Position numbers and translations under genes: made by a program. From the IMG/VR virus record IMGVR_UViG_3300025316_001109, positions 1 to 46,575 of that record: a stretch of DNA of 46,575 nt, one strand, 5' to 3'. Source of the stretch: a virus. Positions 13,236-20,959 of this stretch are shown in pieces. The notes beneath the pieces were generated by a model. It ran no database searches, was not told where the DNA came from, and saw nothing but the letters and a program-made list of their open reading frames with translations. Position 1 is the first letter of the stretch; every line of letters starts with the position of its first letter.

Positions 13236-15685
13236 TGTTGGGTACTAAACACGATGGCACTCTGTGCATTGCAACAGGAAAGAGCCGAAAAGAGACACAC
13301 TGGAAGAACACGACAACCACGTGGTCGGAACTGATTAAAAAGCTAAGTGAAACGCACCGGACGCATGAGACCGTTGCGGAGTACACCAAAGCTACCAAGG
13401 CACGACAAGCAGAGATTAAAGATGTTGGGGGCTTTGTTGCCGGTTATGTGAATAATGGAAGACGCAAGTCTGAGAATATCACCAACCGCTCAGCCCTTAC
13501 GCTGGATTTGGACTTTGCCAAACCTGACTTCTGGGAAGTGTTCACAATGTGTTACGACTGCGCAGCTTTGATTTACTCGACACACAAACATACACCCAAC
13601 AGCCCACGTCTTCGCCTTATCATTCCGCTTGATCGCGAGGTGTTCAGCGATGAGTATGTGGCTATTGCTAGGCGTATTGCCGGAACACTGGGTATAAATG
13701 ATTTTGACGATACCACGTTCGACCCTTCGCGCCTTATGTACTGGCCCTCTACTTCTACTGATGGCGAATACGTGTTCGAAGTGCAGGATGGCAAATGGCT
13801 GGATGCAAATGCGACCCTTAAGACCTACACACACTGGCAGAACGCAAGTGAGTGGCCGTGTTCGGACAGGGTTGATGAAGCAATCAACCGCGACATTAAA
13901 AAGCAGGGCGATCCACTTGAAAAGACGGGTATCATTGGTGCTTGGTGCAGGGAGTATGATATACACACGGCTATCGAGTGCTTTTTGACGGACGTATATG
14001 AACAGGTAGCTAACGAAGACAACCGATACACGTATGTTCACGGCTCGACGACGGGAGGCTTGGTGGTGTATGAAGATAAATATGCCTTCAGCCATCACGG
14101 AACAGACCCGTGCAGCGGTAAGTTAGTGAATGCTTTCGACCTGGTAAGGCTACACCTTTACGGGTTGCAGGATGAAGATGCTAAAGAAGGAACACCTCCT
14201 AGTAAGATGCCTTCTTTTATCGCAATGGAGGATTTCGCAACTAAAGACAAGAATACCCGCAAAAGAATAGGGGTAGAGCGACTTGAGAGCGTCAAGGCTG
14301 ATTTTTCTAGCGCAACAGTGCAGGATGAAGACGTACAGACGAACCTCAGCGAGTCTGAGGCGGATTTAGACTGGTTAGGGGAACTTGACACCAATAAAAA
14401 AGGTGAATGCAACGCTACTATTTCGAATGTTCTGACAATACTTCGAAATGATCCGAATCTAAAAGGGCTTTTCGCTCTGAATAAATTTGACCTACGAGAG
14501 GTCGCAACCCGGCACTTGCCGTGGCGTAAGATATGTGTCAATACTAAATACCTGAAAGACTCGGACGATGCCGGGCTTAGACAGTATCTGGAAGAGCGTT
14601 ACCAACTGGTAAGTCGTCAATGCATTCAGGATGCGATGGTGCTTATAGTAGAAGAGAACTCGTTCCACCCTATTAAAGACTTCTTGGCCCCGCTTAAATG
14701 GGATGGCGTAGAAAGACTGGACACGCTTCTTATTGACTTTCTCGGGGCGGATGATAATGCCTACCCCCGGGCGATCATGCGTAAGTTCTGCGTGGCAGCA
14801 GTGGCTCGTATTTATTCACCCGGGTGCAAGTTCGATAACGTGCTGACCCTAGTGGGTGCGCAGGGTGTGGGTAAATCTACCTTCTTTAGCAGGCTGGGTA
14901 TGAAGTGGTATTCTGACTCCTTTGGTACAATACAGGGCAAAGAGGCTTATGAAAGTCTTCAGGGTGCTTGGCTTATGGAGATGGGGGAATTAGCCGGACT
15001 GAAGAAAGCTGAGGTGGATGCCGTAAAGCATTTTATATCTAAGGCGGAAGATCGTTACCGGGTTGCTTACGGACGTAGAACAGAGAATTTCCCCAGACAA
15101 TGCGTATTTGGAGGGACGACTAATTTGAAACAACCGCTTCAAGATAGCACCGGGAATCGCCGCTGGTGGGTTGTTGATACGATGGATCAAGAGCCTACCC
15201 TCAATGTGTGGGACGATATGACCCCTAAATATGTATCGGCAGTATGGGCAGAAGCAAAATACCGATACGAGCAAGAAGAACCTTTATTCCTTAATAAAGA
15301 ACTTGAGCAAAAAGCAACAGCCGTTCAGGAGGATCACACGGAAAGAGACGAGCGGGAGGCATTAGTAAGGGAATATCTGGCTAAGCCTATACACAAAGAT
15401 TGGGCTATGATGGACATCAACGCGCGGCGTGAATTCTTGGATGGCGGAGAATTTGCCAAAAAGGATGGTGCAATAAAGAGGAACAAGGTGACCATTTTAG
15501 AGATTTGGACTGAGTGTTATGGCAAAGTCGGGTCTGAGATGGATGCTTATAAATCCAAAGAAATACGTCGGATTATGGCCTCTTTTAAAGATTGGGAACC
15601 GCGAGTTATTAAGATACGAGGGGTCGCAAACAGAGGCTACCGGTTACTTGATGTTACAGAAAGGGTAAAATTACAAAAGCTGTAA
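13235..15685 (+). CDS. Primase-helicase: AEP-like primase N-terminus with VirE P-loop ATPase
   Basis: An 816-residue protein whose start is taken as ATG 13235, overlapping the HAD stop (TGATG); an earlier in-frame ATG lies inside that gene. Residues ~80-180 carry primase-like features (ALTLDLDFAKPDF, NSPRLRLIIPLDRE). The C-terminal half is a virulence-associated-E (VirE) type P-loop ATPase: WDGVERLDTLL, Walker A GAQGVGKST (Lys547), Walker B LMEMGELAG, then KHFISKAEDRYRVAYGRR and GNRRWWVV. Such proteins prime and unwind phage replication origins. An array of GTTACA repeats lies just downstream and could be their site of action. Confidence 0.92.
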   Translation: MLGTKHDGTLCIATGKSRKETHWKNTTTTWSELIKKLSETHRTHETVAEYTKATKARQAEIKDVGGFVAGYVNNGRRKSENITNRSALTLDLDFAKPDFWEVFTMCYDCAALIYSTHKHTPNSPRLRLIIPLDREVFSDEYVAIARRIAGTLGINDFDDTTFDPSRLMYWPSTSTDGEYVFEVQDGKWLDANATLKTYTHWQNASEWPCSDRVDEAINRDIKKQGDPLEKTGIIGAWCREYDIHTAIECFLTDVYEQVANEDNRYTYVHGSTTGGLVVYEDKYAFSHHGTDPCSGKLVNAFDLVRLHLYGLQDEDAKEGTPPSKMPSFIAMEDFATKDKNTRKRIGVERLESVKADFSSATVQDEDVQTNLSESEADLDWLGELDTNKKGECNATISNVLTILRNDPNLKGLFALNKFDLREVATRHLPWRKICVNTKYLKDSDDAGLRQYLEERYQLVSRQCIQDAMVLIVEENSFHPIKDFLAPLKWDGVERLDTLLIDFLGADDNAYPRAIMRKFCVAAVARIYSPGCKFDNVLTLVGAQGVGKSTFFSRLGMKWYSDSFGTIQGKEAYESLQGAWLMEMGELAGLKKAEVDAVKHFISKAEDRYRVAYGRRTENFPRQCVFGGTTNLKQPLQDSTGNRRWWVVDTMDQEPTLNVWDDMTPKYVSAVWAEAKYRYEQEEPLFLNKELEQKATAVQEDHTERDEREALVREYLAKPIHKDWAMMDINARREFLDGGEFAKKDGAIKRNKVTILEIWTECYGKVGSEMDAYKSKEIRRIMASFKDWEPRVIKIRGVANRGYRLLDVTERVKLQKL

Positions 15686-15687
15686 AA

Positions 15688-15905
15688 GGTTACAAGTTAC
15701 AAACGGTTACACTTTTTTTGTAACCCCTGAAACCTCGATATACAAAGGGTTTGAGGGCATAGGTTACAAAGTTACAAAAAATAGTTCCTTTAGATAATAT
15801 AATAGATAATAGGCTTTATTTAACATAACACACGTATAAAAATTAACCTACACGCGTAATATACTATTATAGAAAAAACGACTGTAACCTGTAACCTTTG
15901 TAACC
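15688..15905. repeat. Array of GTTACA/TGTAAC repeats (candidate origin or control iterons)
   Basis: Nine copies of (G)GTTACA(A) lie in a 240-nt gene-free gap. Forward copies are at 15688, 15696, 15705, 15762 and 15771; reverse copies (TTGTAACC/TGTAACC) are at 15718, 15883, 15890 and 15898. Many are 7-9 bp apart. The centre (15780-15880) is very AT-rich. Clustered repeats flanking an AT-rich core between primase-helicase and nuclease/helicase genes look like an iteron-type origin, or else an operator array. Confidence 0.55.
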
Positions 15906-15925
15906 GTTAAAAAAATAAAGCAAAA

Positions 15926-16207
15926 ATGACAGAAAAACAATTGGAGGCAAAACTCCGGGATAAAATAAAACAGTTAGGCGGCTTAGCTTTGAAACTGGTA
16001 TGCCCCTCATTCACCGGAGTGCCGGACAGGATGATACTCCTGCCGAAAGGTCGGATTTGGTTTGTTGAGATGAAAGCACGGGGAAAGATACCAACCCCGA
16101 GGCAGGAAGCGGTACATACAATTCTTCGTAAGCTAGGATTCGATGTATGGGTGATTGATAGTAATGAGGCATTGTCTCAATTTTTATTTGCAGTTGAGGT
16201 ATGTTAG
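15926..16207 (+). CDS. VRR-NUC domain nuclease
   Basis: A 93-residue stand-alone VRR-NUC protein of the PD-(D/E)XK superfamily. Active-site residues are visible: Asp34 in GVPDRMIL and Glu48-x-Lys50 in FVEMKARGK, with the preceding Gln/Glu-rich helix and the HTILRKLGFDVWVIDS tail typical of the family. It overlaps the SNF2 helicase gene by 7 nt. This VRR-NUC plus SNF2 pairing recurs in phage replication modules, where the nuclease is thought to resolve or process branched DNA. Confidence 0.92.
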   Translation: MTEKQLEAKLRDKIKQLGGLALKLVCPSFTGVPDRMILLPKGRIWFVEMKARGKIPTPRQEAVHTILRKLGFDVWVIDSNEALSQFLFAVEVC

Positions 16208-17574
16208 CAAACTATACACCCCGCCCTTATCAGGGATATACAACTTCACGAATTATTGACACACCCTTTGTTGGTCCGTTTCTGGATATGGGATTAGGCA
16301 AGACGGCTTCTTCGCTTGATGCGATCTGTCAACTTCTTTTCGACTTCGCAGAGTTTGATAAAGTTCTGGTGATAGCCCCAAAGAAAGTAGCGGAGCACAC
16401 ATGGCCGAGTGAGGTCAAGAAGTGGAAGCAGTTCAGTCAGCTTCGTGTGTCGGTTTGTATCGGAACAGAGAAGCAGCGCAAGATGGCTTTAATGGCCAAA
16501 GCAGATGTGTACACGATCAACAGGGAGAACGTGGCTTGGTTAGTTGGAATGTGCGGCACAGCGTGGCCGTTCAAAATGGTGGTGATTGATGAGTCTTCAT
16601 CCTTCAAGTCGCACGATTCCCAGCGGTTCAAAGCACTACGAAGGGTACGACCGCTGATTGATCGCGTGGTTTGTTTGACAGGAACACCAACAGGCAACAA
16701 GGGTTTACTTGATTTATGGCCCCAGCTGTACCTTTTGGACAAAGGAGAAAGGCTTGGAACTTCGATCACAAAGTACAGGGAGAAGTTCTTTAATGTGGGT
16801 AGAACTAACGGGCAGGTTGTCTTTGATTACAAGCTGAAAGAGGGTAGTAAAGAGGCTATCTACAAGTCAATTGAGGATCTTTGCTTTACAATGAAGTCGG
16901 AGGACTATATCAATTTACCTGAGAGGATTGACAACGATGTATCAGTGTTCTTCAGCGAGGAATTGAAAAAGAGATATGAAGACTTTGAGCGCAATCTGTT
17001 TATGTCGCTTCCTGACGCTGATATATCGCCTGTGAATGCGGCTGCCTTATCTACCAAGCTCAGGCAATTTGCCGCAGGAGCAGTGTATGATGGGGAAAAG
17101 AATGTACACGAAATACATAAGTTAAAGATTGAAGCACTAGAGGAGCTGTTAGATACTTCTGCCGGACAGCCCGTAATGGTAGTTTACTACTATCAGCACG
17201 ACCGTGATAGGATTATGAAGTACCTCAAAAAGTATAATCCTCGCTTGCTAAAGACGCCCAAGGATATTGACGACTGGAATAGCGGGGAAGTTCCACTTAT
17301 GCTGATCCATCCGGACAGTGCCGGGCACGGATTGAATTTACAAGATGGCGGACACCTTCTGGTGTGGTATTCCCTCACCTGGTCACTGGAAACATACCAA
17401 CAGGTAAACAAGCGACTGCATAGACCGGGGCAAGACCACGCTGTAATCATCAACCGGTTGATCCTACAAGGGTCAATTGATGAAGATATAGTGAAGTCAC
17501 TAGCCAACAACGAAGACGAGCAACAGGCTCTTATGAATGCAATTAAAGTTAGACAACTAAAATACAAGCCATGA
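16201..17574 (+). CDS. SNF2-family DEAD/DEAH-box helicase
   Basis: A 457-residue superfamily-2 ATPase. Motif I is MGLGKTASS (Lys34), motif Ia VIAPKKVAEHTWP, motif II VVIDESSSFK (Asp130, Glu131), motif III CLTGTPTGNK, and the C-terminal motifs are HPDSAGHGLNLQ and YQQVNKRLHRPGQ (arginine finger in motif VI). The compact length is typical for phage SNF2-like translocases that accompany VRR-NUC proteins. The start overlaps the VRR-NUC end and the stop overlaps the next gene (ATGA). It probably remodels DNA during replication or recombination. Confidence 0.95.
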   Translation: MLANYTPRPYQGYTTSRIIDTPFVGPFLDMGLGKTASSLDAICQLLFDFAEFDKVLVIAPKKVAEHTWPSEVKKWKQFSQLRVSVCIGTEKQRKMALMAKADVYTINRENVAWLVGMCGTAWPFKMVVIDESSSFKSHDSQRFKALRRVRPLIDRVVCLTGTPTGNKGLLDLWPQLYLLDKGERLGTSITKYREKFFNVGRTNGQVVFDYKLKEGSKEAIYKSIEDLCFTMKSEDYINLPERIDNDVSVFFSEELKKRYEDFERNLFMSLPDADISPVNAAALSTKLRQFAAGAVYDGEKNVHEIHKLKIEALEELLDTSAGQPVMVVYYYQHDRDRIMKYLKKYNPRLLKTPKDIDDWNSGEVPLMLIHPDSAGHGLNLQDGGHLLVWYSLTWSLETYQQVNKRLHRPGQDHAVIINRLILQGSIDEDIVKSLANNEDEQQALMNAIKVRQLKYKP

Positions 17575-17882
17575 ATGAATCAGTACTGAAATACTGCAAG
17601 GCAAAAGGGATTGAGCCTTGCGAGATAATAAACAAGTGTCGAAGAGATGATGTCCTCATCAGACGTAATGCTTTCATTTACCTCGCCTGGGAGAACCGCA
17701 AGCAGACCGTGGGGTTTGATAACCCTAAATCCAAAGTTCTTACTGAGCTGGGTGCAGAGTTCAACCTGAGCCGCGTGAACGTCCACGAGCGCATCGTTCA
17801 GTTCGAGAGTGAGCTGTTGATCTATCGAGGGCATAAAAAGCTTTTAGAAGAGATAAAGGAGGTTGTGAATGCAGAAGTATAG
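17571..17882 (+). CDS. Helix-turn-helix protein, possibly DnaA domain IV-like
   Basis: A 103-residue protein. A helix RRNAFIYLAWENRKQT is followed by LTELGAEFNLSRVNVHERI and a long helix FESELLIYRGHKKLLEEI. This order resembles the C-terminal DNA-binding domain of DnaA (helix, pause, ELGxxFxxSxxxVxxxI), although the diagnostic DHSTV box is replaced by LSRVNV. It may bind the replication origin or act as a regulator of later genes. It overlaps both the helicase stop (ATGA) and the methylase start (14 nt). Confidence 0.6.
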   Translation: MNESVLKYCKAKGIEPCEIINKCRRDDVLIRRNAFIYLAWENRKQTVGFDNPKSKVLTELGAEFNLSRVNVHERIVQFESELLIYRGHKKLLEEIKEVVNAEV

Positions 17883-18345
17883 CATAATCTATGCTGATCC
17901 CGCTTGGAGTTTCGATAACAAGAATACCGGGGGTAGTTTGAAGAGCGGAGCAGCTTCCCACTACCCCGTAATGAGTGTTGAGAATATGGGCAAACTCCCA
18001 GTAGCCCGGATCGCGGCGGATAACTGCGTTCTGTTCATGTGGTGGGTCGGGTCTCAACCAAAGGAGGCTATTAAACTTGCAGAAAGTTGGGGTTTTGAAA
18101 TTAAGACAATGACGGGTTTTGTTTGGATCAAGCGCACAAAATTCTGGAAGCTATTCTTTGGTATGGGTTTTTGGACACGGCAAGGTTGTGAGAACTGCCT
18201 TATTGCGGTTAAAGGTAAACCTAGGAGGGTCAACGCTGGAATCCGGTCGGTGGTTGAGGCCGAAATAGGAAGACACTCAGAGAAACCCGCTATAATCAGA
18301 GATTTGATAGTTGACCTTATGGGGGGGGGGATTTACCGAAAATAG
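17869..18345 (+). CDS. MT-A70-type adenine methyltransferase, truncated at a G10 tract
   Basis: An N6-adenine DNA methyltransferase of the MT-A70 family. It shows YSIIYADPAWSF (catalytic DPAW at 10-13, the usual DPPW), then HYPVMSVENM, VLFMWWVGSQ, ETMTGFVWIK-like sequence and ENCLIAVKG. In the frame as given it ends abruptly after a run of ten G (18321-18330) with LMGGGIYRK, giving 158 residues. Family members normally finish with a conserved 'LPRIELFAR..GWDVWGNE' tail, and exactly that tail lies in another frame downstream. The gene is therefore frameshifted by one or two G. Its product would protect phage DNA or mark it. Last gene of the early operon. Confidence 0.85.
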   Translation: MQKYSIIYADPAWSFDNKNTGGSLKSGAASHYPVMSVENMGKLPVARIAADNCVLFMWWVGSQPKEAIKLAESWGFEIKTMTGFVWIKRTKFWKLFFGMGFWTRQGCENCLIAVKGKPRRVNAGIRSVVEAEIGRHSEKPAIIRDLIVDLMGGGIYRK

Positions 18346-18440
18346 AATTATTTGCAAGAGAGGCTATAATCGGCTGGGATGTGTGGGGTAATGAGGTTGA
18401 GAGCAGCGTTCCTTTAGAACTCGGAGAATGTACTAAATAA
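18321..18440 (+). pseudogene. Out-of-frame C-terminal tail of the MT-A70 methylase
   Basis: Read in the frame that begins with the last G of the tract, the DNA encodes DLPKIELFAREAIIGWDVWG followed by NEVE and about a dozen residues, with a stop at 18438-18440. This is the canonical C-terminus of MT-A70 enzymes. Eight or eleven G would restore one ORF of about 190 residues from 17869; ten G does not. It has no start codon of its own. Confidence 0.8.
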
Positions 18441-18442
18441 AA

Positions 18443-18477
18443 ACCCGCTTCTACATTCTCTCGAACTGGAAGCGGGT
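18443..18477 (-). terminator. Terminator between convergent early and terminase-small genes
   Basis: ACCCGCTTC (18443-18451) pairs with GAAGCGGGT (18469-18477) around a 17-nt loop. On the minus strand the hairpin is followed by TTTTATTTA, fitting intrinsic termination of the gene at 18514-19023. On the plus strand there is no T-run, so it may act mainly in the minus direction. Confidence 0.7.
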
Positions 18478-18513
18478 ATCGGCTAAATCTAATACTATGA
18501 AAGAAAAAAAGTT

Positions 18514-19023
18514 TTAGGTTACCTCGGTGCTTTCAACATCCTCAATCTCGAGGCTGTTTAGTTTGGCCAGCTTCTCCATGGTTGATTTAATAGAGCTCAC
18601 TGTTTTATTTCCCCCTTCACCCTCGTTCAAAGCGTTGGTGATGGGGGTTATTGCTCTGATGAAGTTGCTTATCTTATCCAGATTGGTTTCTTCGTCCAGA
18701 AGTTCATCCGCCCTATTGAGTGCTTTTTTTACAAGATCAGTAGCCTGTGTTACCAAATTGATGGATGCAACCGCAACGGTAGCTTCTATTTTGGCTAAGT
18801 GGCCATCCTGATACTTGTTGTTGAACGCTTCCGGGTACTTCTCCTTCCACTTTTTCAACGTCACTACGCTCACGGCGGTATCCTGTTCGGTCTTCGTGTA
18901 ATTGAACATGTTCATTTGGAGTATCTTCAAGGCTTTGTACTTTTGGTCAATTGAATACTGGCGGTACTCGTTCTTAGTACCCTTCGATATACTTCTGCGG
19001 CTGTTTTCGTTCTCGTTTCCCAT
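18514..19023 (-). CDS. Terminase small subunit-like HTH protein
   Basis: The start at 19023 gives MGNENENSRRSISKGTKN and 169 residues; the frame is open further up to 19083, but that extension runs into the late-promoter repeat. Residues ~25-60 hold an HTH-like DNA-binding segment (YSIDQKYKALKILQMNMF, then TKTEQDTAVSVVTLKKWKEK). A helical core follows (EATVAVASINLVTQATDLVKKALNRADELL) and an acidic end (SLEIEDVESTEVT). That layout of HTH plus oligomerising helices fits small terminase subunits, which select the packaging site. The lone minus orientation just upstream of the late genes supports this. No homology can be checked here. Confidence 0.5.
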   Translation of the reverse strand: MGNENENSRRSISKGTKNEYRQYSIDQKYKALKILQMNMFNYTKTEQDTAVSVVTLKKWKEKYPEAFNNKYQDGHLAKIEATVAVASINLVTQATDLVKKALNRADELLDEETNLDKISNFIRAITPITNALNEGEGGNKTVSSIKSTMEKLAKLNSLEIEDVESTEVT

Positions 19024-19066
19024 GAGGTAGAGTGCTTTTAAAGGGTGCAAAGTACTCTCAAAAAAC

Positions 19067-19131
19067 TTATTAAATAGCGACAAAATCTTAAAACATAGCG
19101 ATTTTGTCGGTAACTTATTACTTTCCTTTGT
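19067..19131 (+). promoter_or_regulatory. Late promoter copy 1 (tandem 21-bp units)
   Basis: Two direct 21-bp units occupy 19067-19087 and 19088-19108, sharing the core AAATAGCGAC / ACATAGCGAT. The second ends in TTTGTC and runs into GGTAACTTATTACTTTCC then TTTG (to 19130). The TTTG-20 nt-TTTG layout resembles a Bacteroidetes promoter with a good -33 box and a poor -7 box, as expected if an activator bound to the units is required. Gene start at 19153. Confidence 0.75.
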
Positions 19132-19152
19132 GCTTTACAAAACTATGAGGTT

Positions 19153-19788
19153 ATGATTGAAGCTATTTTAAACATACTTTTCGGCGCTGGAGTAGCCGCC
19201 GCCTTTGACCCTCTGACCCTTGCTTCCCTTGCGCTGAGTTTAGGTGGCGGGGTTGCTTCCATGATTGGATCAGCCGGAGCGAACGCCAAAAGACAAGCAG
19301 CACTGGACGCACAAAAGGCTGAAAGTGACTCGTTTTTCAACAAAGAGTACTACACAGACGAGTTAAACCGCACGGAGAACCAATCCATGCTTCGTGAATT
19401 GACCAACCGGCTCAAAGACCAGAACAAGCAGAACCAAGCCACCGCAGCAATAACCGGAGCTACTCCCGAGGTAGCCGTAGCACAACAGGGCAACCTGAAC
19501 AAAGCTTATGCAGGGGTTGTGAATCAAATGGCAGGTAGAGCATCACAGCGCAAGGACATGGCCCTGCGAGGATGGAGAGCCGACAAACGCCAACTATTCG
19601 GAATGCAGGACGCGCTGGATCAGGGCGAAGCCAGCACTTGGCAAAATCTAGGCACGAACGCCGCCGGACTCGGGGCTAGTGCCATAGGGATAATGGGGGC
19701 GGATGCACCCTACGACCCTCTGAAAGATAAATCGCTAATGAGCGCAATCGAGTTTAAACCGGGTACTTTCAACCCACCATCACTATAA
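19153..19788 (+). CDS. Probable internal virion (ejection) protein, 211 aa
   Basis: Starts 22 nt downstream of the late promoter block. The N-terminus holds hydrophobic, glycine/alanine-rich segments (ILNILFGAGVAAAF; LASLALSLGGGVASMIGSAG), then a long Gln/Asn/Ala-rich helical region (NRLKDQNKQNQATAAITGAT), then GTNAAGLGASAIGIMG. Amphipathic glycine-zipper segments plus helices at this length resemble T7 gp14-type core proteins that insert into the outer membrane during ejection. It precedes another probable core protein and the giant polyvalent protein, an order expected for an ejection cassette. No sequence family is recognised with certainty. Confidence 0.6.
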   Translation: MIEAILNILFGAGVAAAFDPLTLASLALSLGGGVASMIGSAGANAKRQAALDAQKAESDSFFNKEYYTDELNRTENQSMLRELTNRLKDQNKQNQATAAITGATPEVAVAQQGNLNKAYAGVVNQMAGRASQRKDMALRGWRADKRQLFGMQDALDQGEASTWQNLGTNAAGLGASAIGIMGADAPYDPLKDKSLMSAIEFKPGTFNPPSL

Positions 19789-19793
19789 AAGCA

Positions 19794-20948
19794 ATGGCAC
19801 TCATAACTTTAGACGATCTTAAGCAAGCACCCGTGTCAGCCATTGACACACAACCGGCTGTTGTCAACGCGAACGTAGCGGATCAAACGACACAGGCCGT
19901 TATCCCGGATGTGAAACAAACTACCCCTGCACCGGTTGTTCCCGCGATCCAGCAAAAACAGATGACTGGAGGCATTGATAACGAGGCTACCAATACCAAA
20001 GTTACCTCCACTGATACATCGGGCGTTCAAGACCAGACTCTTCAAATGCTCAAAGCAATGAAAGATCAGGGGCTAACTTACAGTCAGGCGTTTGATAAAT
20101 ACTACCCCAAACCAACAGCTAACACTGCAAGCGAGGATTTAATTCGTAAACAGCAGAAAACAGCTTTGTTTGCCGATGCCCTTCGTTTGGTGACTGACAC
20201 GGTAGGTGCAGCCAAAGGAGCTACTGTTTACCAACGCGACCAGACAAAACCCTATGCAGCCTTACAAAACAGGCTTATGCAGGAACACGCCCTCTTTGCT
20301 AATAACATGGCAGACTGGCAAAGTAAAGGCGTTGACTCTGCAATGAAGGGCGTGTCACTCAGCAATGACCTCTACAAAGCTAACTTGCAGAATGCCCCTA
20401 AAACCACTATAGAGAATAACCAGTGGAACCGCAAGAAGTTTGAGCAGGAACAACAAGCCCTGAAAGACAAGCAGGCCAACGACAACAAGCAGAAAGAACT
20501 GGACCGTAAGAACCACATTACAACAGCCAACATAGCGCATGCAGGTAGCGGAGCCAACGATCCTAAAGTTACCCAGCTTGTCTTTGCTGACAATAACGGG
20601 GTTGCAGTAGTTCCCAACCATAAGTATGAGGGGCTAATGTCCGCAGCTTATCAGGCTATGTTGACCGACCCTAATTACAAGGGTAAGATAGACAGCCGGG
20701 AGATTGAAGCTATCACAAACGACTATTCCTTTGAGGGCAAGAAAGCGAAAGTACGTGAATACGTGCAACAACACGCGCACGAAAGCCCCGCAGCACAAGA
20801 GATTATAAAGGGTAACTCGGACAGATACACCCGTAATAACGTGGCAGCTCCAGCCCAAACAAACAATTGGGATAGTAGCCCCTTGAACGCCTTGAAAACC
20901 ATCCCCGGGTTTAGCGGCGGACACAAAAAGAAAGTAGAAGGATTTTAA
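19794..20948 (+). CDS. Probable internal virion protein, 384 aa
   Basis: Begins MALITLDDLKQAPVSA. A low-complexity Thr/Val/Gln-rich first quarter is followed by a helical middle (LQMLKAMKDQGLTYSQAFDKYY; KFEQEQQALKDKQANDN). The C-terminal part is compact (VAVVPNHKYEGLMSAAYQAM). It has no membrane segment. It sits 5 nt after the 211-aa protein and 11 nt before the giant gene, so the three are co-transcribed from the same late promoter. Composition and position fit an inner-core or scaffold-like virion protein; this is inference. Confidence 0.6.
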   Translation: MALITLDDLKQAPVSAIDTQPAVVNANVADQTTQAVIPDVKQTTPAPVVPAIQQKQMTGGIDNEATNTKVTSTDTSGVQDQTLQMLKAMKDQGLTYSQAFDKYYPKPTANTASEDLIRKQQKTALFADALRLVTDTVGAAKGATVYQRDQTKPYAALQNRLMQEHALFANNMADWQSKGVDSAMKGVSLSNDLYKANLQNAPKTTIENNQWNRKKFEQEQQALKDKQANDNKQKELDRKNHITTANIAHAGSGANDPKVTQLVFADNNGVAVVPNHKYEGLMSAAYQAMLTDPNYKGKIDSREIEAITNDYSFEGKKAKVREYVQQHAHESPAAQEIIKGNSDRYTRNNVAAPAQTNNWDSSPLNALKTIPGFSGGHKKKVEGF

Positions 20949-20959
20949 AACATAGGCCA

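Noticed and set aside
13490-14098. Minus-strand 202-codon ORF inside the primase-helicase gene
   Set aside because: It has a shadow-frame composition with no domain and no start context; the plus frame carries clear motifs.
19024-19083. Longer start for the terminase-small-like gene (MSLFNKFF...)
   Set aside because: It would run into the first unit of the late promoter, while ATG 19023 gives a normal hydrophilic N-terminus.
20943-20953. TTTTAAAACATAG before the giant gene, similar to half of a late-promoter unit
   Set aside because: It is a single half-copy overlapping a stop codon, with no tandem partner and no GGTAACTT block; the AT-rich leader alone explains it.
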